From positions 1 through 64,000 of the forward strand of contig NZ_JHWD01000013.1 in assembly GCF_000622225.1 (NCBI RefSeq): a stretch of DNA of 64,000 nucleotides, written 5' to 3'. Position 1 is the first letter of the stretch; each line of letters begins with the position of its first letter. Both the position numbers and the translations under genes were made by a program. The notes beneath the pieces were generated by a model, which had not been told where the DNA came from, did no database searches, and worked only from the letters and a program-made list of their open reading frames with translations. Origin of the DNA: Roseomonas mucosa ATCC BAA-692 (GTDB taxonomy: Bacteria > Pseudomonadota > Alphaproteobacteria > Acetobacterales > Acetobacteraceae). Positions 34,075 to 42,602 of this stretch are shown one piece after another.

Positions 34075-35432
34075 CAGCCGGCGCCCCCGTTACGGTCGGC
34101 GGAAAGGTTGCGCAGCGCGGTCTGCGCCGCGAGCAGCCCCTGCGCCTGGTCCAGCCAGCCACGCATGGCGGCCTTGGATTCCGGCGGCAGGGCGTCGAGC
34201 CGTTGCAGCGCCCCGGCCAAGTCCCCGGCATCCAGCGCCCAGCGCGCGGCCTCCAGATGGCCGGCGGCGGTGTCGCCCACCACCACCTGATCGCCCCGGC
34301 GCACGGTCACCAGCCCCTGGATGCGTGCCAGGGCGGAGTCCATGACCCCCTGTCCCTGCGGCTCCGCGGCGGCGCGGGCGGCGCGGGCGGCCTCCTCGAA
34401 GCTCAGGCGCAGCGTGGCCTCAGTGGGCGGCGCCGTCTCGGCATAACGCTGCAAGGCGGGCGGCGGCGTGCCGGGCAGGCCGGAGAGAGGCTGCTTCAGC
34501 GGCTGCCCGGCCTCAAGCGCGGACTGGATGGCCCCCCGTGCGGCCAGGAAGCCCACCCGGCGCTCGGCGCTCTCGGCCTGCTTCACCCGGGCATCGAAGG
34601 CCGCGAGACGCTGGTCGAGCGCGCTGTTCTGCGCGTTGACGCGGCGGTCCAGTTCCTGCGTCGCGGCCTGCACCCGCTGCGCGATGCTCTGGTCCAGCGC
34701 CGCCAGCCGTGGCGCGATGGCGGCCTCGGCATCGGCGACGCGCTGGGCGATCTGCTTCTCCGCCTCGGCGATGCGCTGCGACAGGTTGCGCTCGGCCTCC
34801 GCGGCCCGGGCGGCAGCGCGGTTCTCCACCTCGCCGACCCGGCTGTCGATGGCCTGGATGCGCTGGGCGTTCTGCTGGCTGGCCTCGCCGGCGTTCTTCT
34901 CGATGGCGGTCAGCCGCGCCTCGTTGGCCTGGCGGCGCTGCTGCAGGTCGCTCTCCAGGGCGGCAAGGCTGTCGGTCAGCCGCTTGGTGCTTTCGCCGTC
35001 CCGGGTCTCGATGCCCTGCAGCCGGGCCGCGAGGTCCTGGAGGGCGGCCGGGTCGCCGGCCGGGCGCGCGGCGAGCTGCTGCGCCTGCTGCTCCAGCGCC
35101 GCCATGCGGTGCTCGTCGGCCTGGAGGCGCTCGGTGGCGGAGGCGAGCTTCTCCTCCAGTGCCGCGATGCGGACTCGGTTGGTCTCGCCGGAATTGACCG
35201 TGCCGGAGGGCGTCAGGAACAGGAAGGCGAGGGCGCCACCCAGTACCAGCACGCCGATCAGGATGGGCAGCACCGCCGGATCGAGCTTGCGGGGCGGCGG
35301 CGAGGGCGGAAGGGTGGAGCGTGCCGGCGCGCCGGACCCGGCCGGGCCGGCCGCCTGCGGCTCCTGACGAGGCCCCTGCTGTGCCCCTGGTTGCTCCCTT
35401 GGGGCCATGTCCTTGTCGGGGGAATCGCTCAT
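34074..35432 (-). CDS. Mitofilin/Mic60-family (HemX-like) inner-membrane protein
   Basis: Protein of 452 residues. A disordered Pro/Gln-rich N-terminus of 50 residues precedes one transmembrane helix (LPILIGVLVLGGALAFLFL). A very long Ala/Glu/Arg coiled coil follows (about 80-290; repeating AEAERNLSQRIAEAEKQIAQR-like heptads), then a helical C-terminal mitofilin-type domain (LARIQGLVTVRRGDQVVVGD, LDAGDLAGALQRLDALP). Alphaproteobacterial members are the bacterial relatives of mitochondrial Mic60 and bend the inner membrane at contact sites. Start ATG overlaps hemD stop by four bases (ATGA); stop overlaps hemY start. Co-transcribed with haem genes as usual in the class. Confidence 0.85.
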   Translation of the reverse strand: MSDSPDKDMAPREQPGAQQGPRQEPQAAGPAGSGAPARSTLPPSPPPRKLDPAVLPILIGVLVLGGALAFLFLTPSGTVNSGETNRVRIAALEEKLASATERLQADEHRMAALEQQAQQLAARPAGDPAALQDLAARLQGIETRDGESTKRLTDSLAALESDLQQRRQANEARLTAIEKNAGEASQQNAQRIQAIDSRVGEVENRAAARAAEAERNLSQRIAEAEKQIAQRVADAEAAIAPRLAALDQSIAQRVQAATQELDRRVNAQNSALDQRLAAFDARVKQAESAERRVGFLAARGAIQSALEAGQPLKQPLSGLPGTPPPALQRYAETAPPTEATLRLSFEEAARAARAAAEPQGQGVMDSALARIQGLVTVRRGDQVVVGDTAAGHLEAARWALDAGDLAGALQRLDALPPESKAAMRGWLDQAQGLLAAQTALRNLSADRNGGAG

Positions 35433-36136
35433 GAGGGCGGCGGCTCTCCTGTTTGGCCTGCCGGACCCAACAGGGCCAACAAGGCATTCTGGTTCAGATC
35501 GGACGCGACACGGATGGCGCGCCAAGGGAGGCCCCGGAGCGTCATCGCGACACGCGCGCTCAACGCGAGGGCCTCGACGGACGTTGCCGCCGCGGCCAGG
35601 CCCGCGTCCCGCATCAGCGACAGCGTAACCTCCGCGGAGCGTGGCGAGAAGAACAGGGCCGAGCCGATCTTCCCGTTCCGCAGCGCCAGCAGCGCCTCCT
35701 CCGGCAGGTGCCTTGCGGGGTGGGCGTCATAGACCACCCGGCGCCGGACGCGGAATCCCCTCCCCCGCAATATCTCGGCCAGATCAAGCGCGTAGCCACG
35801 GCCCACCGCCAGCAGGATTGGCCCGCCCGCCGGGTCCAGCACGGAGGTGGCAAGGGTTGCCAGGGCCTGGGCATCGCCGGTTGCCACATATAGCGTCGTG
35901 GAGCCGGCCCGCCGCGCCTCCGCCGCCGTGGCCTCGCCCACGGCCAGGACCGGCAGGTTGGGGATGCGGCCGGCCAGGGCGCGCGCGGCGGCGCGGCTGG
36001 TCAGCAGCAGCGCCTGGGCCGGCGGCAGCGGCACGGGGCGCGGTTCGAGCAACAGGGCGGGGGCCAGGACGGGCCGCCAGCCGAGCGCGGCGACGCGGGC
36101 GGAGGTCTCCGCCGCCCCGGGCTCCGGCCGCGTCAC
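35429..36136 (-). CDS. hemD: Uroporphyrinogen-III synthase
   Basis: Cyclises hydroxymethylbilane to uroporphyrinogen III. The 235-residue protein is weakly conserved, as is normal for HemD, but has the typical start VTRPEPGAAETSARVAALGW and the interdomain pattern LLLTSRAAARAL, LAVGEATAAEARRAG and LFFSPRSAEV. No ATG fits; GTG 36136 at VTRPEPG is the best start, with GGAGG about 14 bases upstream. It follows hemC by 68 bases and overlaps the next gene by four. Single-domain form, not fused to a methyltransferase. Confidence 0.85.
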   Translation of the reverse strand: MTRPEPGAAETSARVAALGWRPVLAPALLLEPRPVPLPPAQALLLTSRAAARALAGRIPNLPVLAVGEATAAEARRAGSTTLYVATGDAQALATLATSVLDPAGGPILLAVGRGYALDLAEILRGRGFRVRRRVVYDAHPARHLPEEALLALRNGKIGSALFFSPRSAEVTLSLMRDAGLAAAATSVEALALSARVAMTLRGLPWRAIRVASDLNQNALLALLGPAGQTGEPPPS

Positions 36137-36204
36137 GAGGCAGCCGGGGACCTCCCCGGCTGGCGGGCGCGGGCGCCCGGCCCCGCCGCGATCCGGGTCG
36201 CCGT

Positions 36205-37239
36205 TCAGGTGAAGAGGTCGGCCGGGCTGTCCAGCCGAAGCTCCTGGCCCAGCGCGTCGCCCAGCCGCTCGGCATCCCGGGCATCGCCATGCACGCTGCG
36301 CTTGAGCAGGAAGGAACCGTCCGGCCGCGCCACCAGCCCGGTCAGGCGGAGCCGCCCGTCCGGCAGCAGCTTGGCATGGCCGCCGATCGGGGTGCGGCAG
36401 GAGCCGTCGAGCGCCGAGAGCAGCGCCCGTTCGGCGCGGGACACGGCGCGGGCCTCCGGATTCTCGATGGCGGCGAGGAGCTGGCGCAGCTCGGTATCGC
36501 CCTCGCGCACCGTCACGCCGACGATCCCCTGCCCGGCGGCGGGGACCATGGCCTCCGGGTCCAGGATCACCATGCCCTCGGGCACGATCTCCAGCCGCTT
36601 CAGCCCGGCCAGGGCCAGCATCGTGGCATCCACCTCCCCGGCGGCGAGCTTGCCGAGGCGGGACTGGACGTTGCCCCGGATCATCGTCACCCGCAGGTCC
36701 GGCCGCGCATGCAGCACCTGGCTCTGCCGCCGCAGGCTGGCCGTGCCGAGCAGGGTGCCCGCCGGCAGCGAGCCCAGCGGGTCCGCCGGGTCGAGCGCGC
36801 CGCAGCCGGGGCCGGGGAGCAGCACGTCCCGCGCATCCTCGCGCTTCAGGGTGCAGGCCAGGACGATGCCGGGCGGCATCTCGGTCTCCAGGTCCTTGAG
36901 GCTGTGCACGGCGAAGTCGATCCGCCCGTCCAGCAGCGCCTCGTGGATCTCCTTGGCGAAGAGCCCCTTGCCGCCGATATCGGCGAGGCGCCGGTCCTGG
37001 ATCCTGTCGCCCGAGGTGGCGATCACATGCTCGTCGAAGGCCTCCGCCATGCGCAGCACAGGGCAGAAATGCAGGATCTTCTGCAGGAAATGCCGGGTCT
37101 GCCACAACGCCAGCGGCGAGCCGCGCGTGCCGACGCGCAGCGGCAGGTTCCGGCCCGCATGCGGCAGCACGCGCGGCCTGGGCTCGGGAGAAAGAGGGCC
37201 GGTCTTGTTGCCGGCCGCTGCGGGGTGGGCAGGAAGCAT
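36205..37239 (-). CDS. hemC: Hydroxymethylbilane synthase (porphobilinogen deaminase)
   Basis: Polymerises four porphobilinogens to hydroxymethylbilane. The 344-residue protein has RVGTRGSPLALWQT, IGGKGLFAKEIHEAL, HSLKDLETEMPPG, GTASLRRQSQV and the cofactor-binding Cys281 in ALDGSCRTPIGGH. The start ATG 37239 gives an N-terminal extension of about 30 residues before the core and lacks a clear ribosome site, so the true start may be further in. First gene of the hemC-hemD-mitofilin-hemY operon and divergent from tsaD, a standard alphaproteobacterial order. Confidence 0.93.
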   Translation of the reverse strand: MLPAHPAAAGNKTGPLSPEPRPRVLPHAGRNLPLRVGTRGSPLALWQTRHFLQKILHFCPVLRMAEAFDEHVIATSGDRIQDRRLADIGGKGLFAKEIHEALLDGRIDFAVHSLKDLETEMPPGIVLACTLKREDARDVLLPGPGCGALDPADPLGSLPAGTLLGTASLRRQSQVLHARPDLRVTMIRGNVQSRLGKLAAGEVDATMLALAGLKRLEIVPEGMVILDPEAMVPAAGQGIVGVTVREGDTELRQLLAAIENPEARAVSRAERALLSALDGSCRTPIGGHAKLLPDGRLRLTGLVARPDGSFLLKRSVHGDARDAERLGDALGQELRLDSPADLFT

Positions 37240-37365
37240 CGGCGCGTCATAGAACCGGCCCGCGGATCGTGGAAGCGGCTTGTTCCGGGACGAAATGTCC
37301 CAGGTACGGCCCAGGGATCGCGGGATCACAGGCCGGGGCCGGAACCGGCCCCGAGAGGAATGGAT

Positions 37366-38415
37366 ATGGAACCGAAGGGCCCCGTGCTCGGCCTGGAGAG
37401 CAGTTGCGACGAGACGGCGGCGGCCCTGCTGGCCCCGGACGGGCGCGTGCTGGCCGAGGCGCTGCTGAGCCAGGTGGCGGAGCACGCACGCTTCGGCGGC
37501 GTGGTGCCGGAGGTCGCGGCGCGGGCGCATCTGCACCACATGCCGCACCTCGCCGCCCGGGTCTTCGAGCAGGCCGGGATCGCGCCGGCGGCGCTGGGCG
37601 GCATCGCCGCCACCTCGGGGCCCGGGCTGATCGGCGGGCTGATCGTCGGTGCCAGCTTCGGCAAGGGCCTGGCCCTGGCGCATGGCCTGCCCTTCGTGGC
37701 GGTGAACCATCTGGAGGCGCATGCGCTGACGCCGCGCCTTCCCGGATTGCTGCCCGAGGCGCCGGCTTTTCCCTATCTGCTGCTGCTGCTGTCCGGCGGG
37801 CATTGCCAGTGCGTGGCGGTGGAGGGGCTGGGCCGCTACCGCCGTCTCGGCTCGACGCTGGACGACGCGGTGGGCGAGGCCTTCGACAAGTCGGCCAAGC
37901 TGCTCGGCCTGCCCTGGCCCGGCGGGCCGCATCTGGAACGGCTGGCGGCGTCGGGCGACCCGAAGCGCATCCCCCTGCCACGCCCGATGCTGGGGCGGCC
38001 GGGCTGCGACTTCTCCTTCTCCGGCCTCAAGACCGCCGTGGCCCAGGCGGTGGGCAAACTCACCGACGAAGCCGGAAAGGCGGACATCGCCGCCGCCTTC
38101 CAGGCCAGCGTTTCCGCCGTGATGGCCGACCGGGCGCGCAACGCCCTCGGCATGATGCCCGGCGCCACGGCGCTGGTGGTGTCCGGCGGCGTCGCCGCCA
38201 ATGGCGGGGTGCGCGAGGCGCTGCGCGGCGTGGCGGAACGGGCCGGGCTGCCGCTGATCGCCCCGCCCATCCGGCTCTGCACGGACAATGCGGTGATGGT
38301 GGCCTGGGCCGGGATCGAGCGGCTGCGCGCCGGCCTCACCGATCCGGTGGACCACGCGCCACGGCCGCGCTGGCCGCTGGCGGAGCTTTCTCCCGCCGGG
38401 GAGCGGATATCCTGA
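37366..38415 (+). CDS. tsaD: tRNA threonylcarbamoyladenosine transferase TsaD
   Basis: Transfers the threonylcarbamoyl group to A37 of ANN-decoding tRNAs, with TsaB/E/C. The 349-residue protein has the ASKHA start VLGLESSCDETAAAL and metal histidines in NHLEAHAL (His115, His119). Other blocks are LLLSGGHCQC, STLDDAVGEAFDKSAKLLGL, DFSFSGLKTAV and a final CTDNAVMVAWAG. ATG 37366 fits AGAGGA six bases upstream; ATG 37360 is too close to it. The stop codon overlaps the next ATG by one base (TGATG). Confidence 0.95.
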   Translation: MEPKGPVLGLESSCDETAAALLAPDGRVLAEALLSQVAEHARFGGVVPEVAARAHLHHMPHLAARVFEQAGIAPAALGGIAATSGPGLIGGLIVGASFGKGLALAHGLPFVAVNHLEAHALTPRLPGLLPEAPAFPYLLLLLSGGHCQCVAVEGLGRYRRLGSTLDDAVGEAFDKSAKLLGLPWPGGPHLERLAASGDPKRIPLPRPMLGRPGCDFSFSGLKTAVAQAVGKLTDEAGKADIAAAFQASVSAVMADRARNALGMMPGATALVVSGGVAANGGVREALRGVAERAGLPLIAPPIRLCTDNAVMVAWAGIERLRAGLTDPVDHAPRPRWPLAELSPAGERIS

Positions 38416-39527
38416 TGTGGCCCTTCCGGCCTTCCCGCGGCACGGCGGCCGCGCCTGACCCGAGCGGGCCGCGAACCGGTCTTCCCGCCGCCCAAAGGGA
38501 CAAGATCGGCCGGAACGGGATCGGCCGTGGCGCCGCCGGCCTCGTGCTTGAACCCATCCTGCCGCCGCTGCTGCTGCCCGCCGCGCCGGAGCCCCTGGAC
38601 CCGAGGCGGCTGGAAACGCAGGTTCTGCCCTCGGTCAGCAATGCCCATCGCATCGCCATGGGCATGCGATGCCGCGATGCGGAGCCCATGCCCCGCGTGC
38701 CGGATGCCGGGCGCGTCGGCAGGATGACGGATGGCCGCCGCGTCCAGGTCATGCACAACGGCGTGCAGGTCCTGGCGGATGGCTATTGCGGCGCCTGGAT
38801 GACCGAGCTGATCGAGCGTTGCCATGGCCATCACGAGCCGCAGGAGGAGCGGCTGTTCCACGAGCTTCTCCGCTGCCTGCCGCCGGGCGGCACGATGCTG
38901 GAGCTTGGCGGATACTGGGCCTTCTACTCCATCTGGTTCCTGCTCGCGGCGCCGGGCCGGCGCGCGGTGCTGCTGGAGCCCGATCCGCGGCACATCGAGG
39001 TCGGGCGCGCCAATCTCGCGCTGAACGGCGTCGCGGCGGAGATCGTGCAGGGCTTCCTCGGCGACCGGCCGGGGGAGACCCTGCCTTTCCCCACGGAGGA
39101 ATCGGGAACCCTGGACCTCGCCTGCCATGACGTGGCCGGGCTGATGGCCGCGCGGGGTCTCGACCGGCTCACCATCCTGCATTGCGACGCGCAGGGCGCC
39201 GAGTTCACCATGCTGGAGCAGGCGGCGCCGCTGCTGCGCGACGGGCGCGTGGACTGGCTGTTCCTGTCCACCCATCACCACCTCATCAGCGGCGACCCGC
39301 TGACGCACCAGCGCTGCGTCGAGGCGGTTCGGGCGCTGGGCGGCGTCATCGAGGTGGAGCACGATGTGGGCGAGGGCTTCTCCGGCGACGGGTTGATCCT
39401 GGCGCGCTTCGGTGCCGCGCCGCCGGGCTGGCGGTGCCCCGCGATCAGCTACAACCGCGCCTCGGAATCGCTGTTCCGCCATCCGCTTTATGATCTCGCC
39501 GCCTCGCGCGGCCAGGGAATGCCGTGA
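38415..39527 (+). CDS. FkbM-family SAM-dependent methyltransferase
   Basis: Protein of 370 residues. The SAM site is LLRCLPPGGTMLELGGYWAFYSIW, with AVLLEPDPRHIEVGRANLALNG as the acidic ribose-binding strand. ILHCDAQGAEFTMLEQAAPLL is the characteristic FkbM D-Q-G-x-E-x-x-x-L motif. FkbM enzymes O-methylate sugars or polyketides, so a cell-surface glycan modification is plausible; the true substrate is unknown. An N-terminal region of 130 residues before the domain is not recognised. Start overlaps tsaD's stop and its own TGA overlaps rlmJ's GTG (GTGA), so it is fully embedded in the operon. Confidence 0.85.
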   Translation: MWPFRPSRGTAAAPDPSGPRTGLPAAQRDKIGRNGIGRGAAGLVLEPILPPLLLPAAPEPLDPRRLETQVLPSVSNAHRIAMGMRCRDAEPMPRVPDAGRVGRMTDGRRVQVMHNGVQVLADGYCGAWMTELIERCHGHHEPQEERLFHELLRCLPPGGTMLELGGYWAFYSIWFLLAAPGRRAVLLEPDPRHIEVGRANLALNGVAAEIVQGFLGDRPGETLPFPTEESGTLDLACHDVAGLMAARGLDRLTILHCDAQGAEFTMLEQAAPLLRDGRVDWLFLSTHHHLISGDPLTHQRCVEAVRALGGVIEVEHDVGEGFSGDGLILARFGAAPPGWRCPAISYNRASESLFRHPLYDLAASRGQGMP

Positions 39528-40363
39528 ACTATCGCCACGCCTACCATGCCGGGAACTTCGCCGACTGCGTGAAGCATGCCCTGCAGCACCACATCCTCGC
39601 CGCCCTGCGGCGCAAGCCGGCGGCCTTCCGCGTGCTCGACACCCATGCCGGGATCGGCGCCTATGACCTGCGGGAGGAAAGGGCCGAGCGCACCGGGGAA
39701 TGGCGGGCCGGGATCGGGCGGCTGGAGGGGATCGCAGAGGGTCCGCTCGCCCCCTGGCTCTCGGCCGTGCGGGAGTTCGGCTGGCCGCCGCTCTATCCCG
39801 GCAGCCCGGCGCTGAGCCAGGCGATGCTGCGGGAGGGCGACCGGCTGGTGCTCTGCGAGCTGCATCCCGAGGACCAGGAGGAGCTGCGGGCCCGGATCGG
39901 CCGCGACCGGCGCGTGGCGGTGCATGCGCGCGACGGCTGGGAGGCCGCGACCGCCCTCACCCCCTTTCCGGAGAAGCGCGGGCTGCTGCTGATGGACCCG
40001 CCCTTCGAGCAGGAGGGCGAGTTCGACCGCCTCGCCGACACGATCATCGCCGTCTCGGGGCGCTTCCGGGGCTGCATCCAGGCGGCCTGGTATCCGGTGA
40101 AGCACCGCGCCCCGGTGCGCGACTTCCATGACCGGCTCCGCGCCTCCGGGGTACGCGACCTGCTGGCCTGCGAGCTCTGGCTGCGCGAGCCCACCGATCC
40201 GACGCGGCTCAACGGCTGCGGGCTGGTGGTCAGCAACGGCCCCTGGGTGCCGGAGGGGAGCTTCGAGGCCGTGGCCGGGGGCATCCTGCGCGCGCTGCTG
40301 GAACGCCTGGGCCAGGGCGAACCGGGCCAGGGCTGCACTGTGACGAGGCTGACCGATGAGTGA
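39524..40363 (+). CDS. rlmJ: 23S rRNA (adenine2030-N6)-methyltransferase RlmJ
   Basis: Methylates N6 of A2030 in 23S rRNA. The 279-residue protein begins MNYRHAYHAGNFADCVKHALQHHIL, the hallmark of RlmJ. It has VLDTHAGIGAYDL for SAM binding and LLLMDPPFE (Asp158-Pro-Pro-Phe) as the catalytic DPPF motif. Start is GTG 39524 in a GTGA overlap with the fkbM stop. The following gpsA ATG overlaps its end by eight bases. Confidence 0.94.
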   Translation: MNYRHAYHAGNFADCVKHALQHHILAALRRKPAAFRVLDTHAGIGAYDLREERAERTGEWRAGIGRLEGIAEGPLAPWLSAVREFGWPPLYPGSPALSQAMLREGDRLVLCELHPEDQEELRARIGRDRRVAVHARDGWEAATALTPFPEKRGLLLMDPPFEQEGEFDRLADTIIAVSGRFRGCIQAAWYPVKHRAPVRDFHDRLRASGVRDLLACELWLREPTDPTRLNGCGLVVSNGPWVPEGSFEAVAGGILRALLERLGQGEPGQGCTVTRLTDE

Positions 40364-41336
40364 GGCGAACAGGCTCGCCGTCCTTGGCGCCGGGGCCTGG
40401 GGCACGGCGCTGGCGATCCAGGCGGCCCGGGCGGGCAACCGGGTGACGCTCTGGGCGCGCGACCCGGAGAAGGCGGCGGCGATGCGCGGGACGCGGCGGA
40501 ACCCGCGCCTGCCGGATGCGGTGCTGGAGGGGCTGCGCGTGACCGCGGATGCCGCCGAGGCTCTGGAGGGGGCAAGCCTCGCCGTGCTGGCCGTGCCGAT
40601 GCAGCCGCTGCGCGCCGCCGTCGCCGCCATGCCGGAACTGCCGCCGGTGGTGGCGGTGGCCAAGGGAGTGGAGAGCAGCTCGCTTCTCCTGCCGCTGGAG
40701 GTCCTGGCCGAGCTGCGGCCGGGCCTGCCCGCCGCCGTGCTCTCCGGGCCGAATTTCGCGCATGAGGTGGCGGCCGGCCTGCCCGCCGCCGCCGTGCTGG
40801 CCAGCACCGATCCGGTGCTGCGCGCCGCCGCCTGCGCCCGCCTCGCCACCCCGGCCTTCCGGCTCTACGAGGGCGAGGACGTGCTCGGCGTGCAGGTCTG
40901 CGGCGCCGCCAAGAACGTCGCCGCCATCGCCGCCGGGGCCGCCATGGGCGCCGGGCTGGGCGAGAATGCCCGCGCCGCGCTGGTCACGCGGACCCTGGCC
41001 GAGATCGCCCGCCTCGTGGTGGCGCTGGGCGGGCGGGCCGAAACCGCCGCCGGGCTGTCGGGGCTGGGGGACCTGCTGCTGACCTGCACCGGGCCGAGCA
41101 GCCGGAACTTCGCCCTGGGCCATGCACTGGGGCGCGGCCTGAGCCCGGCCGAGGCGCTGGCGGACAGCCGGGGCGTCGCGGAGGGCGCCGCCACCGCCCC
41201 CGCCCTGCTGGCCCGCGCCGCGGCGGTGGGGGTGGAGATGCCGGTCAGCGCCACCGTCGCCGCCGTGCTGGCGGGGCGGCTCGACGTGGCCCAGGCGGTC
41301 GGGCGGCTGATGGAGCGGCCGCGCCGGAGCGAGTAG
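40356..41336 (+). CDS. gpsA: Glycerol-3-phosphate dehydrogenase [NAD(P)+]
   Basis: Reduces dihydroxyacetone phosphate to sn-glycerol-3-phosphate for phospholipid synthesis. The 326-residue protein has the Rossmann motif LAVLGAGAWGTALA at the start, VAVAKGVES, SGPNFAHEVAAGLP, the catalytic Lys in VCGAAKNVAAIAAG, and GLGDLLLTCTGPSSRNF. It closes the tsaD-fkbM-rlmJ-gpsA operon, eight bases overlapping rlmJ. In many relatives gpsA follows tsaD directly, so fkbM and rlmJ look inserted (inference). Confidence 0.95.
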   Translation: MSEANRLAVLGAGAWGTALAIQAARAGNRVTLWARDPEKAAAMRGTRRNPRLPDAVLEGLRVTADAAEALEGASLAVLAVPMQPLRAAVAAMPELPPVVAVAKGVESSSLLLPLEVLAELRPGLPAAVLSGPNFAHEVAAGLPAAAVLASTDPVLRAAACARLATPAFRLYEGEDVLGVQVCGAAKNVAAIAAGAAMGAGLGENARAALVTRTLAEIARLVVALGGRAETAAGLSGLGDLLLTCTGPSSRNFALGHALGRGLSPAEALADSRGVAEGAATAPALLARAAAVGVEMPVSATVAAVLAGRLDVAQAVGRLMERPRRSE

Positions 41337-41383
41337 CGCCGGGAGAATGGTGGCGGGCGCCTTGTGCCGTGGGCCGGGCGCCC

Positions 41384-41405
41384 CTTATTGCGAATGGTTC
41401 TCGTC
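41384..41405 (+). promoter_or_regulatory. Fur-box-like element before the binding-protein gene
   Basis: CTTATTGCGAATGGTTCTCG lies 20 bases upstream of the TTG start chosen for the next gene. It resembles the TTGCGAATGATTCTCA type of half-palindrome seen in proteobacterial Fur boxes. It contains an in-frame ATG, but AGGAGG and the real start lie downstream of it. Confidence 0.4.
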
Positions 41406-41423
41406 TTCCAGGAGGCCCCGTCC

Positions 41424-42569
41424 TTGGCCCTCGTTTCCTCCCGCCTGCGCCTCGTCCTGCCATTGCTGCCGCTGCTGCCCTGGCTCGCCCCGCCGGCACA
41501 GGCCCAGGCCGGGGCGCAGGACGGTGGCTGGCCGCGCCGGGTGACGGATCTGGCGGGGCGCGAGGTGACGCTGCCGCGCCAGCCGCGGGCGCTCCTGCTG
41601 GCCGAGAACTTCCAGCTCCTGACCCTGTCGGTGCTGCTGCCCGACCCCGTCTCCCTGCTGGTCGGCATGGGCGGCGACCTGAAGCAGCACGACCAGGGCA
41701 GCGACCTCGCCTTCCGCCGGCGCTTCCCCGCCATGAACCGGGTCCCGGAACTCACCAGCGCGGTGGGACAGGGCTTCTCAGTGGAGCGCGCCCTGACGCT
41801 GCGGCCGGATCTGGTAGTCCTGAGCACCTGGCAGCTCGGCTCGGCCGAGACGCGGCAGAATGTCGAGCATCTCGCCGCCGCAGGCATCCCGGTGGTCTTC
41901 ATCGACAACTTCCAGCGGCCGCTCAGCAACGGCATCCCGAGCATCCGGCTGCTGGGCCGCGCCCTGGGCTGCGAGGAACGGGCCGAGGCGGTGATCGGCT
42001 TCCAGGAGGAGCGGCTGGCGCGCATCCGCGAGCGTGTCGCCGCCCATGCCGGCCCGAAACCGGGGGTGATCATGAACGCCTTCGCCGGGCGGCGGCCCTG
42101 CTGCTGGGTGGCCGGGAATGACGGCACGGGGCAGATGCTCTCGCTGGTGGGCGCGCGGAACCTGTCCGAGGGCATGCTGCCCGGCCCGCGCGGCGGCGAG
42201 ATCAACCTGGAGCAGCTCCTCGCCGTGGCGCCGGAGATCGTCGTGAACACCGGCAACCGCCATGACGAGGACCAGCAGGGCCTGCGCGTCGGCACGGGCG
42301 TCACGCTGGCCGAGGCCAGGGCCTCGCTGGAGGCGCTGATGGCCTCGCCGGAACTCGTGGCCCTGCCCGCCACGCGGGACAGGCGCGTCTATGGGTTGTG
42401 GAACCCGGTCTTCGGCAGCCCGGTCGGCATCGCCGCGCTGGAGGCGATGGCGCGCTGGCTGCGGCCTGACCTCTTCGCGGATCTCGACCCGGCGGCGACG
42501 CTGGCGGAGATCAACCGCCGCTTCGCCGCCGTGCCCTTCGAGGGGACCTACTGGGTCGGCCCCGGCTGA
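41424..42569 (+). CDS. Iron-siderophore/B12-type ABC substrate-binding protein
   Basis: Periplasmic binding protein of 381 residues, class III (BtuF/FhuD-like). AGGAGG (41410-41415) is eight bases before TTG 41424, so that start is preferred over ATG 41394. It opens a signal peptide (LALVSSRLRLVLPLLPLLPWLA...AQAQ). The core has VTDLAGREVTLPRQPRALLL and ALTLRPDLVVLSTW, a long bridging helix (PSIRLLGRALGCEERAEAVI) and the second lobe with LEQLLAVAPEIVVNTG. The permease and ATPase genes are not nearby. It is convergent with a TonB-dependent receptor gene 33 bases away, so both probably serve the same ferric siderophore. Confidence 0.83.
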   Translation: MALVSSRLRLVLPLLPLLPWLAPPAQAQAGAQDGGWPRRVTDLAGREVTLPRQPRALLLAENFQLLTLSVLLPDPVSLLVGMGGDLKQHDQGSDLAFRRRFPAMNRVPELTSAVGQGFSVERALTLRPDLVVLSTWQLGSAETRQNVEHLAAAGIPVVFIDNFQRPLSNGIPSIRLLGRALGCEERAEAVIGFQEERLARIRERVAAHAGPKPGVIMNAFAGRRPCCWVAGNDGTGQMLSLVGARNLSEGMLPGPRGGEINLEQLLAVAPEIVVNTGNRHDEDQQGLRVGTGVTLAEARASLEALMASPELVALPATRDRRVYGLWNPVFGSPVGIAALEAMARWLRPDLFADLDPAATLAEINRRFAAVPFEGTYWVGPG

Positions 42570-42602
42570 ACGGGAACGGCACGCGCCGGCTCCCCGCTGT
42601 CC

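Noticed and set aside
41394-41424. ATG 41394 as the start of the iron-binding protein
   Set aside because: It lies inside the Fur-like sequence, has no ribosome site, and AGGAGG before TTG 41424 gives a normal signal peptide.
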